From positions 186,001 through 250,000 of the forward strand of contig NZ_JAOZEV010000004.1 of the NCBI RefSeq assembly GCF_025847275.1: a stretch of 64,000 nt of DNA, in the 5' to 3' direction. The position numbers and the translations under genes are program-made. The notes under the pieces are model-generated. The model had not been told where the DNA came from and ran no database searches. It saw only the letters and a list, made by a program, of their open reading frames with translations. The stretch is from Flavobacterium frigoritolerans (GTDB taxonomy: Bacteria; Bacteroidota; Bacteroidia; Flavobacteriales; Flavobacteriaceae). Position 1 is the first letter of the stretch; every line of letters begins with the position of its first letter. This document shows, in pieces, positions 44,759 through 53,222 of the stretch.

Positions 44759-45871
44759 ATGGAATTAAGTTATTGGGAACTTAAAAATTGGTTTACTAAT
44801 GTAGACTTTACTATTGTTGGTAGTGGAATTGTAGGCTTGCATGCAGGATTACGCTTACGCGAAAAATTTCCCAAAGCAAAAATTCTGATTCTCGAAAGAG
44901 GAATGTTACCCCAGGGAGCAAGTACAAAAAATGCTGGTTTTGCTTGTTTTGGAAGCCTGTCGGAAATAGTTGATGACTTAAAATCGCATACCGAAGAAGA
45001 TGTAATCAAGCTTATAGAAAAACGTTGGAAAGGATTGCAATTATTACGTAAACGATTGGGAGATCATGCAATCGATTTTAAACCTTATGGAGGATATGAA
45101 TTATTTTTAAAAGAAGATGAAAAAGGATATAATGAATGTTCGAGTAAATTACCTTTTGTAAATGAAATCCTTAAGCCTTTTTTTAAGACAGATGTTTTTG
45201 CTAAAGAACTAGATTGTTTTGAGTTTAAGGGCATTCATGAGTATTTGGTTTTTAATCCTTTTGAAGGACAATTAGATACTGGTAATATGATGCAAGCATT
45301 GTTGAAAGAGGCAATTGAAGCTAATATATTGATTTTGAATCAGCAAACTGTTACTTCCTATTTTGATAAAGGAAATCTTGTTGAGGTTGCGTTAGGAGAT
45401 TTTATCTTCACTACAAATAAAATTCTTTTTGCGACTAATGGGTTTGCAAATAAGCTTACAGATGTAGCAGTGAAGCCAGCAAGAGCTCAGGTTCTTATTA
45501 CTGAACCGATTCATGATTTAGAAATTAAAGGCACATTTCACTTAGATAGAGGATATTATTATTTTAGAAATGTGGGTGATAGAATTTTATTAGGTGGTGG
45601 TCGAAATCTGGATTTTGAAACAGAAACAACAACCGAATTTGGACATACAGAAATAATACAAAATAAATTGGAAGATTTATTGAAAAATGTAATTTTACCA
45701 AATCAAAAAATAGAGATTGCTCACCGATGGAGTGGAATAATGGGAGTAGGAGATAGTAAAAACCCAATTGTAACCCAATTATCTGAAAACGTATATTGTG
45801 GCGTTCGATTAGGAGGAATGGGAGTAGCAATAGGTAGTTTAATAGGAACAGAATTAGCAGATTTAATATAA
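44759..45871 (+). CDS. FAD-dependent oxidoreductase (DAO family)
   Basis: The 370-residue flavoprotein has the dinucleotide motif VGSGIVGLHAGLRL near residue 22 and a C-terminal GVRLGGMGVAIGSLIG segment. These are typical of the D-amino-acid oxidase/glycine oxidase superfamily. The substrate is not evident. It has no signal peptide. Its stop overlaps the mtgA start by one base (TAATG), so the two are translationally coupled, and lpxR follows with a four-base overlap. Confidence 0.85.
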   Translation: MELSYWELKNWFTNVDFTIVGSGIVGLHAGLRLREKFPKAKILILERGMLPQGASTKNAGFACFGSLSEIVDDLKSHTEEDVIKLIEKRWKGLQLLRKRLGDHAIDFKPYGGYELFLKEDEKGYNECSSKLPFVNEILKPFFKTDVFAKELDCFEFKGIHEYLVFNPFEGQLDTGNMMQALLKEAIEANILILNQQTVTSYFDKGNLVEVALGDFIFTTNKILFATNGFANKLTDVAVKPARAQVLITEPIHDLEIKGTFHLDRGYYYFRNVGDRILLGGGRNLDFETETTTEFGHTEIIQNKLEDLLKNVILPNQKIEIAHRWSGIMGVGDSKNPIVTQLSENVYCGVRLGGMGVAIGSLIGTELADLI

Positions 45872-46632
45872 TGGCGACTAAAAAAGCAGCACCAAAAAAA
45901 ACAACAACAAGTAAAGCAAAACCAACTTCTAAAAAGAGTAATAGGTCGTTTGGCAGTAAAATAATCCGTTTTTTTTGCAAATTACTTTTGTGGTTCTTTG
46001 GAGTTTCAATATTTTTTGTGGTGCTTTTTAAATTTGTTCCTGTCCCTTTTACGCCTTTAATGGTAATTCGTGGTATTGAAAATAAAATAGCAGGCAAAGA
46101 GAATTATTTTAGTCACGATTGGGAGCCAATTGAGAATATATCCATGAATTTACAAAAAGCAGTTATTGCTAGTGAAGACGGAACTTTCTTGAAACACAAT
46201 GGTTTTGACTTTAAGGCATTACAAAAAGCATATAAAAGTAATGAACGCGGTAGAAGAATAAGAGGAGGAAGTACCATATCGCAACAAACTGCCAAAAATG
46301 TTTTTTTATGGCAAGGAAAAAGTTATTTCCGTAAAGGACTTGAAGCTTATTTTACAGTCATGATCGAATTAGTTTGGGGAAAAGAACGTATTATGGAAGT
46401 ATATCTTAATAGCATCGAAATGGGAGATGGAGTTTATGGAGCCGAGGCTGCAGCGCAACATTGGTACCGCAAGAGCGCAAAAAGTCTTACACCTATACAA
46501 GCTGCTGGAATTGCTGCTATCTTGCCAAATCCACGTAAATTTAAAGCAACTGGATCTTCAAGCTACATTAATAAAAGGAAAAATAAGATTGTAAAAGTGA
46601 TGCGCAGCGTTGGTAAAATTGATTATGAATGA
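45871..46632 (+). CDS. mtgA: Monofunctional peptidoglycan glycosyltransferase
   Basis: The 253-residue protein has a Lys/Thr-rich cytosolic N-terminus (1-30), one TM helix (about 33-58) and a GT51 domain with ASEDGTFLKHNGFD (catalytic Glu), RGGSTISQQTAKN and the KERIMEVYLNSIEMGDGVYG signature. It polymerises lipid II into glycan strands at the outer face of the inner membrane. There is no transpeptidase domain. It overlaps both neighbouring genes and sits in an envelope operon with lpxR. Confidence 0.95.
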   Translation: MATKKAAPKKTTTSKAKPTSKKSNRSFGSKIIRFFCKLLLWFFGVSIFFVVLFKFVPVPFTPLMVIRGIENKIAGKENYFSHDWEPIENISMNLQKAVIASEDGTFLKHNGFDFKALQKAYKSNERGRRIRGGSTISQQTAKNVFLWQGKSYFRKGLEAYFTVMIELVWGKERIMEVYLNSIEMGDGVYGAEAAAQHWYRKSAKSLTPIQAAGIAAILPNPRKFKATGSSSYINKRKNKIVKVMRSVGKIDYE

Positions 46633-47576
46633 TACCAAAAAAAGCATTAAGCATCATCTTGATTTTTATTGTAACTTTTGGTTTTGCTCAAAGCAGAACT
46701 CAAGAGATAGGTCTTGTTACAGATAATGATTTGTATACATCATCTAAAAATGATAAGTATTATACAAATGGGCTGGAGCTTTTTTATAGATTTTTATCTG
46801 AAAACAATAATGAAAAAGTAAATAAAAAAATCACTGAATTTCGATTAGGGCAGTATATTTATAACCCGCATACTATAAACGCTGATGACATTGCTTTAAA
46901 CGATAGACCATTTGCAGGCTATCTTTTTGCAGGAGTAGGTCGAAATACCTTTTATCAAAATGAGTCTGTATTAAAGGTTGATTTTCAATTGGGTTTTGTT
47001 GGTAAAAACTCATTTGGGAAAGAGATGCAAGAGCAATTTCATAATTTTTTCCAATATAGAGCAGTTCATGGATGGCAACATCAGATTCAAAATGCTTTAG
47101 CAATTCAAACTCATTTTTTATATTCTGCCAAGTTGTTTCCAAAGGCAAATTACAACTATATAGATTTTAATTTTCAATCAGAAGCTAATCTGGGGACTAT
47201 TTTTACAGGAATAAAAGCAGGGTGGATGACAAGGATTGGTTTTAAAAAACTACTACCAATTTATGATTCCAATCTTCATGGAGCCTCAATGAATGCTAAT
47301 CCAGCATTGAAACAAAGCGAATTTTATTTTTATGCAATTCCTAGTATTAATTGTCAAGTGTATGACGCTACAATTCAAGGAAGTTTGTTTAATGATAATA
47401 GCCCAGTAACATATAATTTAATTCCGCTTCGTTTTAATGCCGAAGCAGGCTTGAAATACAGAAAGAACAGTCTTAATTTATCTTATGCATTTGTTTACAG
47501 AAGTAAAGAATTAAAACATAAAGATAATATGGGATATTTTTATGGTTCAATACAAGTATCGTATTTGTTGAAATAG
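46629..47576 (+). CDS. lpxR: LpxR-like lipid A deacylase
   Basis: The 315-residue protein has a signal peptide (to about residue 20) and a beta-barrel pattern throughout. 'LVTDNDLYTSSKNDKYYTNGLEL' near the N-terminus matches the conserved Asp/Asn calcium-site and active-site region of LpxR. 'NDRPFAGYLFAGVGR' is another family hallmark. LpxR removes the 3'-acyloxyacyl chain of lipid A in the outer membrane, altering immune recognition and permeability. It overlaps mtgA by four bases (ATGA). Confidence 0.88.
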   Translation: MIPKKALSIILIFIVTFGFAQSRTQEIGLVTDNDLYTSSKNDKYYTNGLELFYRFLSENNNEKVNKKITEFRLGQYIYNPHTINADDIALNDRPFAGYLFAGVGRNTFYQNESVLKVDFQLGFVGKNSFGKEMQEQFHNFFQYRAVHGWQHQIQNALAIQTHFLYSAKLFPKANYNYIDFNFQSEANLGTIFTGIKAGWMTRIGFKKLLPIYDSNLHGASMNANPALKQSEFYFYAIPSINCQVYDATIQGSLFNDNSPVTYNLIPLRFNAEAGLKYRKNSLNLSYAFVYRSKELKHKDNMGYFYGSIQVSYLLK

Positions 47577-47674
47577 GATGTTATTTTTAAAGTATATAAT
47601 TAATTTAGATTAGACTTTGTTCTGTAAAATAGTATCAAAACGACCTTAAACAGAATTTAACAAAACTCTAAACC

Positions 47675-47710
47675 AAAAAAGCCATTCTAACAATTCAGAA
47701 TGGCTTTTTT
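47675..47710. terminator. Bidirectional terminator between lpxR and the XRE gene
   Basis: A 14-base stem AAAAAAGCCATTCT/AGAATGGCTTTTTT with an eight-base loop. A and T tracts on both sides serve the convergent genes. Confidence 0.9.
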
Positions 47711-47732
47711 GATTTTATTTCAAATATAAATC

Positions 47733-48128
47733 TTATTTCTCCTTTAATAATTTCTCTAAGTATTCCACTTTTTCTTTTTCAGCCTGAACCAAACGTTCGT
47801 AAAGCTCAACTACTTTATCAAGAGGATTAAAGTTACAGATAGAACCATTAGCAAAGTGTCCAAAATTTCCATGACTATCTGTAAAAGTATTAAAATAGTT
47901 AATCATATTTTCTTCTGAAAAATTTGTTATTGCTTCGGTAGTTATACCAAGGGCATTTGCAATTTCTAAAAGTTTTTCGTCATCAATCGTTTCACTTCCT
48001 TCAATATTAGAAATAGATTGTTGACTTATGCCCATTGCCAGAGCAAGTGCTTCTTGTTTCATTCCTTTTAGCTCTCTGATTCGGCCGATATTTCTGCCAA
48101 TATGTTTTGGTTTTGTTGCTGTGCTCAT
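47733..48128 (-). CDS. XRE-family helix-turn-helix regulator
   Basis: The 131-residue protein has an XRE HTH domain at about 10-66 (IGRIRELKGMKQEALALAMGISQQSISNIEG) and a C-terminal coiled-coil-like tail (VVELYERLVQAEKEKVEYLEKLLKEK) that probably dimerises. CAAAGGTA at 48133-48140 gives a -7 box TACCTTTG ending only five bases before the ATG. The message may therefore be leaderless. An inverted repeat TACAATA/TATTGTA at 48190-48219 could be its own operator. Function unknown. Confidence 0.85.
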   Translation of the reverse strand: MSTATKPKHIGRNIGRIRELKGMKQEALALAMGISQQSISNIEGSETIDDEKLLEIANALGITTEAITNFSEENMINYFNTFTDSHGNFGHFANGSICNFNPLDKVVELYERLVQAEKEKVEYLEKLLKEK

Positions 48129-48189
48129 AATTCAAAGGTATTTAAAATTCTTTTACAAAATAGTTTTTAGTAAAAAGAGGTTGCTTCGA

Positions 48190-48219
48190 TACAATATAAT
48201 TTTTGATACAAGTATTGTA
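48190..48219. promoter_or_regulatory. Dyad upstream of the XRE gene
   Basis: TACAATA (48190-48196) and TATTGTA (48213-48219) form an inverted repeat with 16 bases between the arms. Its position 60-90 bases upstream of the XRE start fits an autoregulatory site. There is no further support. Confidence 0.35.
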
Positions 48220-48296
48220 AGATGAAAGTAGTTTCTTTTTATTATTTTGCCAAATATATCAGGATTATTTAATTGTCGTTTTGTAAAAGCAATAAA

Positions 48297-48335
48297 AAAA
48301 ACCGCAATCGCAATTTAAAATTGGATTACGGTTTA
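48297..48335 (-). terminator. Orphan minus-strand terminator
   Basis: AAACCG and CGGTTT close a longer imperfect stem (AATC/GATT, CAAT/ATTG). On the minus strand this is followed by eight T, a good intrinsic terminator. The nearest upstream minus-strand gene is tRNA-Ala, which has its own terminator, so no known gene uses it. Confidence 0.65.
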
Positions 48336-48802
48336 ACATTTGTTTTTCTTTTATTAAACACTTTTTATGGTGTTTATATTTCCACTTACTAATTCAGAAA
48401 TATATTTAAAATATGTAATATTTTATTCGAAAAACAAATATTTTTCATTTGTGGTTTTCATAGGATTCTATTGAATCAAGTTGGTTAGTTGGTATAATCT
48501 TAATGTTGCTATTATCTCTTTAAATAAACTTTTTGTTATAATATAAAGTGTACTGATTGACTTGTAAACTTTAATAAAAATCAAAATTAGGTATTTTTTC
48601 TTATATTAAAAAGTAAAAAGTTATTAATTTGTAAGTTTATGATTATTTTTTACGCAATCATGTGTTGTTGTTTGTGCTTTTATGTTTTTGTTGTTTATGG
48701 GAGATATTATTTAAACTCAAAAAGTAATGTGATTTTGTGAATAAACTTACGTTTAGGGAGAATGGGGTTAAGTCGGAGGCAATAAGAGTTTTTTGTCATA
48801 AA
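48336..48802. other. AT-rich stretch without recognisable gene
   Basis: Only short spurious frames occur on either strand. A -7-like box (CAAAATTA, 48582-48589, minus strand) lies about 290 bases upstream of the orphan terminator. An RNA of about 280 bases is therefore possible. A small stem TAAACAC/GTGTTTA lies at about 48354-48374. Confidence 0.35.
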
Positions 48803-48838
48803 AATACCCCTTGTAAAAACTGATTTACAAGGGGTATT
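48803..48838 (-). terminator. Terminator of tRNA-Ala
   Basis: A perfect 15-base stem (AATACCCCTTGTAAA and its complement) with a six-base loop lies 12 bases beyond the tRNA 3' end on the minus strand. A T-rich tract follows. Confidence 0.85.
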
Positions 48839-48849
48839 GTTTTATTGTG

Positions 48850-48923
48850 TGGAGAATATCGGATTCGAACCGATCACCTCTTGCCTGCCAGGCAAGCACT
48901 CTAGCCAAATGAGCTAATCCCCC
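48850..48923 (-). tRNA. tRNA-Ala (anticodon GGC)
   Basis: On the minus strand: acceptor GGGGGAT/ATTCTCC (two G-U pairs), D arm in TAGCTCATTTGGCTAGAG, anticodon stem CTTGC/GCAAG with loop CTGGCAG, and T arm ATCGGTTCGAATCCGAT. The discriminator is A, and CCA is not encoded. It reads GCC and GCU alanine codons. Confidence 0.95.
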
Positions 48924-48933
48924 AATTCGATAG

Positions 48934-48964
48934 CAAATAAAGTCATTTAATTGGCAAAAAGCAA
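48934..48964 (-). promoter_or_regulatory. Promoter of tRNA-Ala
   Basis: CAAATAAA (48934-48941) is TTTATTTG on the coding strand, one mismatch from the -7 consensus. TTG (CAA at 48962-48964) lies 20 bases further upstream. Confidence 0.6.
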
Positions 48965-49029
48965 ATTTCAAAAGGCATCACCTTAAAATAGTTGCCAAAA
49001 TTGTAACTTTACATTCAAAACTAATTTTT

Positions 49030-49797
49030 ATGAGTTCAGAAAATCAATACGGTTCACTTCATACCATAATTCAAAATAATATAGCAACAGTTGAGTTTGG
49101 TCATCCGGCAAGTAATTCTTTTCCTAGAACATTGCTTAATAAACTAACTGCCGAAATCGATAATTTGAGCAAAAATGATGCGGTTACGGTTATTATTTTA
49201 AGAAGTGAGGGAAATGGTGCTTTTTGTGCAGGAGCTTCTTTTGATGAGCTTCTGGCAGTTGAAAATGAAGAGCAAGGAGCTGAATTTTTTTCAGGATTTG
49301 CGCATCTTATCAATGCAATGAGAAATTGTTCTAAAATAATTGTCGGACGTATTCATGGTAAATCTGTTGGAGGAGGAGTTGGTATTGCAGCAGCTTGCGA
49401 TTATGCTTTTGCTACACAAGAAAGTGCAGTAAAACTCTCAGAACTTGCTATCGGAATTGGACCATTTGTTATAGAACCAGCAGTTTCTAAAAAGATTGGA
49501 AAAACAGCTATGACTGAGTTAACTCTTGCTGCCCATGAATGGAAATCGGCAACTTGGGCAAATCATAAAGGGCTTTTTGCAAAAGTGCTTGAAAATGAAG
49601 TCGAATTAGACGAAGAATTATCTCATTTTGCATTAAGATTGGCAGGTTACAATCCAGAAGCATTAGGGGAGATGAAGAAAATTATTTGGCAAGGCACTGA
49701 AAATTGGGGTTCATTACTTTTGGAACGTGCTCAGATTTCGGGAAAATTAGTGTTGTCTGATTTTACAAAATCAGCGCTATTACAATTTAAAAAATAA
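49030..49797 (+). CDS. Enoyl-CoA hydratase/isomerase family protein
   Basis: The 255-residue crotonase-fold protein has the oxyanion-hole segments GAFCAGASFDELL (about residue 62) and GRIHGKSVGGGVGIAAACDYAFA (about 107). In enoyl-CoA hydratases two Glu residues act. Here SELAIGIGPFVIEPAVS follows, without an obvious second Glu at the usual place, so the substrate and reaction are uncertain. It is followed after five bases by a 58-residue membrane protein gene. Confidence 0.88.
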   Translation: MSSENQYGSLHTIIQNNIATVEFGHPASNSFPRTLLNKLTAEIDNLSKNDAVTVIILRSEGNGAFCAGASFDELLAVENEEQGAEFFSGFAHLINAMRNCSKIIVGRIHGKSVGGGVGIAAACDYAFATQESAVKLSELAIGIGPFVIEPAVSKKIGKTAMTELTLAAHEWKSATWANHKGLFAKVLENEVELDEELSHFALRLAGYNPEALGEMKKIIWQGTENWGSLLLERAQISGKLVLSDFTKSALLQFKK

Positions 49798-49802
49798 TTA
49801 AT

Positions 49803-49979
49803 ATGAATGTTATTTTATTCTTTCAGCAAATAGATGTTGCAGAGAAAATGAAGACCGCTCCTGATGGTAGTTATCAAATAGGAGTAGTGATAGGTTCGTT
49901 TGTTCCATTTGTTATTTTGGTTGGAGTTGCGTACTGGATGTATAACCGAGCTAAAAAAAGAGACCAAAACGGTTTTTAA
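49803..49979 (+). CDS. Small membrane protein, 58 residues
   Basis: The ATG at 49803 opens a frame of 58 codons, MNVILFFQQIDVAEKMKTAP, then a hydrophobic helix (about 27-46, VVIGSFVPFVILVGVAYWMY) and a basic C-terminus NRAKKRDQNGF. It starts five bases after the crotonase stop and ends 32 bases before queD. The spacing and the clear helix with positive-inside tail support a real gene. Its role is unknown. Confidence 0.65.
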   Translation: MNVILFFQQIDVAEKMKTAPDGSYQIGVVIGSFVPFVILVGVAYWMYNRAKKRDQNGF

Positions 49980-50011
49980 TTTAGTAAATTTGCAACCTAA
50001 AATACAACTCG

Positions 50012-50464
50012 ATGAGTAATATCAGAATTACAAAACAATTTAGTTTCGAAACAGGACATGCACTTTATGGTTATGATGGAAAGTGTAAAAATGTTCACGG
50101 ACATAGTTATAAACTATCAGTAACAGTTATTGGTTCGCCAATTACAGACCGCGATAATGTAAAGCACGGAATGGTAATCGATTTTTCGGATCTAAAGAAA
50201 ATTGTAAAAGAAGAAATCGTAGATCAGTTTGATCATGCTACGGTTTTTAATGAAACAACACCGCATATAGAATTGGCAAATGAACTAAAAAATCGTGGAC
50301 ACCATGTGATTTTAGTTGATTATCAGCCAACAAGTGAGAATATGGTTGTCGATTTTTCAGAAAGAATTATCAAAAGATTACCAACAAACATTTCTCTTTT
50401 TTCTTTAAAACTTCAAGAAACTGAATCATCATTTGCAGAATGGTATGCAAGCGATAATTTGTAA
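50012..50464 (+). CDS. queD: 6-carboxy-tetrahydropterin synthase (QueD / PTPS family)
   Basis: The 150-residue protein has FETGHALYG (zinc His), CKNVHGHSYKL (catalytic Cys and two zinc His), MVIDFSDLK and DHATVFN. The Cys three residues before the HGH motif matches QueD, which makes 6-carboxytetrahydropterin for queuosine, more than animal-type PTPS. It precedes lpxH by 15 bases. Confidence 0.92.
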   Translation: MSNIRITKQFSFETGHALYGYDGKCKNVHGHSYKLSVTVIGSPITDRDNVKHGMVIDFSDLKKIVKEEIVDQFDHATVFNETTPHIELANELKNRGHHVILVDYQPTSENMVVDFSERIIKRLPTNISLFSLKLQETESSFAEWYASDNL

Positions 50465-50479
50465 TCGAAATATATTTTC

Positions 50480-51238
50480 ATGCAATTACCCAATAATAAA
50501 AAAGTTTATTTTGCTTCCGATCAACATTTTGGAGCACCTACACCCGAATTAAGTTTTCCCAGAGAACAAAAATTTGTTGCGTGGCTCGATGAGGTAAAAA
50601 AAGATGCTGAGGCAATTTTTTTATTAGGTGATTTATTCGATTTTTGGTTCGAATATAAAACGGTTGTCCCAAAAGGATTTATTCGTGTTTTGGGTAAATT
50701 GGCAGAAATTCGCGATAGCGGGATTCCGGTATATTTCTTTGTAGGAAATCATGATTTATGGATGAATGATTATTTTGAAACAGAACTTAATATTCCTGTC
50801 TATCATGATAATAAAGAATTTACTTTTGGAGGAAAAACATTCCTGATCGGTCATGGAGACGGAAAAGGTCCTGGAGATAAAGGGTATAAAAGAATGAAAA
50901 AAGTCTTTACAAACCCATTCTCGAAATGGATTTTCAGATGGCTTCATCCAGATGTTGGTGTGAAATTAGCACAATATTTATCAGTAAAAAATAAATTGAT
51001 TTCTGGAGCCGAAGATGTGAAATTTTTAGGTGAAGAAAATGAATGGTTGGTATTATATGCCAAGCGTAAATTAGAAACTAAACATTATAATTACTTTGTT
51101 TTTGGCCACCGTCATTTACCTATGATTCTTCCTGTAGGTGAGGATTCTAATTATGTGAATCTTGGTGACTGGATAGGATATTTTACCTACGGAGTTTTTG
51201 ATGGAGAAACTTTTGAACTTAAAGAATTTGGAAAATAA
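50480..51238 (+). CDS. lpxH: UDP-2,3-diacylglucosamine diphosphatase (LpxH-type)
   Basis: The 252-residue calcineurin-like phosphoesterase has SDQHFGAP, LGDLFDFWFEY, GNHDLWM, GHGDGKGPGDKGYK and FGHRHLP, the five metal-binding blocks. It removes UMP from UDP-diacylglucosamine to give lipid X in lipid A synthesis at the inner membrane. Length and motifs match Bacteroidota LpxH-like proteins. A 19-base-stem terminator follows. Confidence 0.92.
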   Translation: MQLPNNKKVYFASDQHFGAPTPELSFPREQKFVAWLDEVKKDAEAIFLLGDLFDFWFEYKTVVPKGFIRVLGKLAEIRDSGIPVYFFVGNHDLWMNDYFETELNIPVYHDNKEFTFGGKTFLIGHGDGKGPGDKGYKRMKKVFTNPFSKWIFRWLHPDVGVKLAQYLSVKNKLISGAEDVKFLGEENEWLVLYAKRKLETKHYNYFVFGHRHLPMILPVGEDSNYVNLGDWIGYFTYGVFDGETFELKEFGK

Positions 51239-51312
51239 TCTGTTAGAGAAAAACAGTTAGACTCACAATCTTATTTAATAGTACAATAAAAATGTTAGCT
51301 ATGTAAGTTATG

Positions 51313-51353
51313 CAACTCCCTTATTTTTAAAACATTTAAAAATAAGGGAGTTG
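51313..51353. terminator. Perfect 19-base hairpin between convergent genes
   Basis: The arms 51313-51331 and 51335-51353 are fully complementary with a three-base loop. The hairpin ends two bases before the stop codon of the minus-strand gene. It probably terminates both directions, although the T-tract is short. Confidence 0.75.
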
Positions 51354-51355
51354 TA

Positions 51356-51712
51356 TTAATTTAAACCAACTCCATAGACATATTCTTCTAGCTGAATTTT
51401 AAATAAAGAGCCTTTTACCAAATCTTCAATCGCTTTTAATTCGTCCATAGAAACGGCCAAATCTATTTGAGTGCAAGGAGTTTTTAATAAAAATTTATGG
51501 CATTTATTTTTTAAGGCGCATTCGTCGCAACAAGCATTTGTCATTAAGCTGTCCTCAATTAAATCATCAAAATCTTTTAATTCGGATACAGAAAAGTAAA
51601 ATCCAGTTTCTTTAAATATCAATTGTATTTTATCAAATAGAGTTTCATTATGGCTCTTCCAATAAAAAGAAATTCCGAAGTCGTTATGATATATTTGTTC
51701 TATTTCTCTCAT
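51356..51712 (-). CDS. Cys-cluster protein of unknown function
   Basis: From MREIEQIYHN the protein has 118 residues (a start at 51721 would add three). Five Cys at 61, 62, 65, 71 and 80 form CCDEC-ALKNK-C followed by TPC, which suggests a zinc or iron-sulfur site. The rest is a mixture of strands and helices without signal peptide, so it is cytosolic. I do not recognise the family. Confidence 0.75.
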   Translation of the reverse strand: MREIEQIYHNDFGISFYWKSHNETLFDKIQLIFKETGFYFSVSELKDFDDLIEDSLMTNACCDECALKNKCHKFLLKTPCTQIDLAVSMDELKAIEDLVKGSLFKIQLEEYVYGVGLN

Positions 51713-51940
51713 GATCATCAATTATAGAAACAAATATAATTATTATTTATATCAATTCTAAATAAAAAAATCATAAAATAGGTTAATTTTTGTTAACGAC
51801 AGAGGTAACCTAAATTTAGACTAGCTTATCTACATGAATCTTTATGTGAACTTAGTTTGCTTATAGGGTTTAATGAAGTCAAATTTTGAGCTTTAGCCAG
51901 TTTAGTTATGGTATTTTGTTTTCCAACAATACTTTATTTA

Positions 51941-53221
51941 TTAGTTCATATTTTGATGGTCTTCCATGTCTTTTTGTAAATCTAGGTTTCTAAAAGTTGG
52001 TGACTTTATTCCAAAGCCTAAAACAGTTAAAAGTGTCATGCTTCCTCCAAAAACAACCGAAGTAACAGTTCCCATAAGACGGGCGGTTAAACCACTTTCA
52101 AAAGCGCCAAGTTCATTAGAAGAACCTACAAACATAGAGTTTACAGCAGCAACACGACCACGCATATGATCTGGAGTTTTAAGTTGTAGAATGGTTTGAC
52201 GTATAACGACTGAGATTCCATCGGCTACACCACTTAAAAATAAAGCAGCAACCGAAAGCCAGAAAATAGTAGATATACCAAATGTAATTATACAAAGTCC
52301 GAAAATAAAAATTGCAGCCAAAAGTTTCATTCCTGCTTTTTTATATAAAGGAACATAGGCAGAAATTAGCATAGTGATAAAAGCACCTACTGCAGGAGCA
52401 GCTCGTAATATACCAAAACCTTCGGGGCCAACTTTTAAAATATCTTGAGCAAATATGGGTAACAAAGCTACAGCTCCACCAAAAAGAACGGCTACCATAT
52501 CAAGGGACAATACACCTAAGATAGTTTTGTTATTAAATACAAACTTGATTCCTTCTTTTAAACTTTCCATAACTGGCTCCCCAATTTTTGGATTCAAAAT
52601 AGGTTTTTTGCTAATTTGTGATAGTGCGATTAATGCAAAAAGTGAACAGGCAAAAACGGAACACATAGACCAATGAACACCGATGTAGTTAATTGAAAAT
52701 CCTGCAATAGCCGGACCCAAAACAGAACCTACTTGCCAAACCGAACTGCTCCAAGTAGCAGCGTTAGGGTATAATTTTTTAGGTACAATTAAGGATAAGA
52801 GAGAGAAAATTGTTGGACCTAAAAATGCTCTTACTAATCCACCTAAGAAAACCAAAAAATAAATAGAGTATAAAATGGCGTCTTTAGAAAAACCACTTAC
52901 TATTTTTGGCCATGTTAGTAAAAATAAGCCAAAACTAATAACCGAAAAGCCCAGAATACATTTTACTAGTAGCCCTTTTTTTTCCTTTTGATCTACAATA
53001 TGACCAGCAAATAAAGCCATCGAAACAGCTGGAATTACTTCCATTAAACCGATAATTCCTAACGAAAGTGGATTTTTGGTTAAGCTATATACTTCCCATT
53101 CGATAACGATAAATTGCATAGACCAGGCAAAAACCATGGCAAAACGCAATAGTAAAAAAACATTAAATTCTCTATAACGCAGCGCAGCGTATGGGTCGTT
53201 TTTTTTGATTTTATCTGTCAT
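51941..53221 (-). CDS. MFS transporter
   Basis: The 426-residue protein has 12 hydrophobic segments with the MFS loop-2 signature GHIVDQKEKKG and a second-half motif near LSGVADGISVV. It resembles the EntS/MFS_3-type exporters (RAFLGPTIFSLLSLIVPKKLYPNA). The substrate is unknown. It begins one base after the end of recJ, so the two are co-transcribed. Confidence 0.9.
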   Translation of the reverse strand: MTDKIKKNDPYAALRYREFNVFLLLRFAMVFAWSMQFIVIEWEVYSLTKNPLSLGIIGLMEVIPAVSMALFAGHIVDQKEKKGLLVKCILGFSVISFGLFLLTWPKIVSGFSKDAILYSIYFLVFLGGLVRAFLGPTIFSLLSLIVPKKLYPNAATWSSSVWQVGSVLGPAIAGFSINYIGVHWSMCSVFACSLFALIALSQISKKPILNPKIGEPVMESLKEGIKFVFNNKTILGVLSLDMVAVLFGGAVALLPIFAQDILKVGPEGFGILRAAPAVGAFITMLISAYVPLYKKAGMKLLAAIFIFGLCIITFGISTIFWLSVAALFLSGVADGISVVIRQTILQLKTPDHMRGRVAAVNSMFVGSSNELGAFESGLTARLMGTVTSVVFGGSMTLLTVLGFGIKSPTFRNLDLQKDMEDHQNMN

Positions 53222-53222
53222 C

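Noticed and set aside
45564..46097. 177-codon open frame on the minus strand
   Set aside because: It lies antisense over the end of the FAD oxidoreductase and the start of mtgA, both clearly real. The poly-Leu/Phe/Ile content is the mirror of Lys-rich coding sequence, and there is no promoter or family match.
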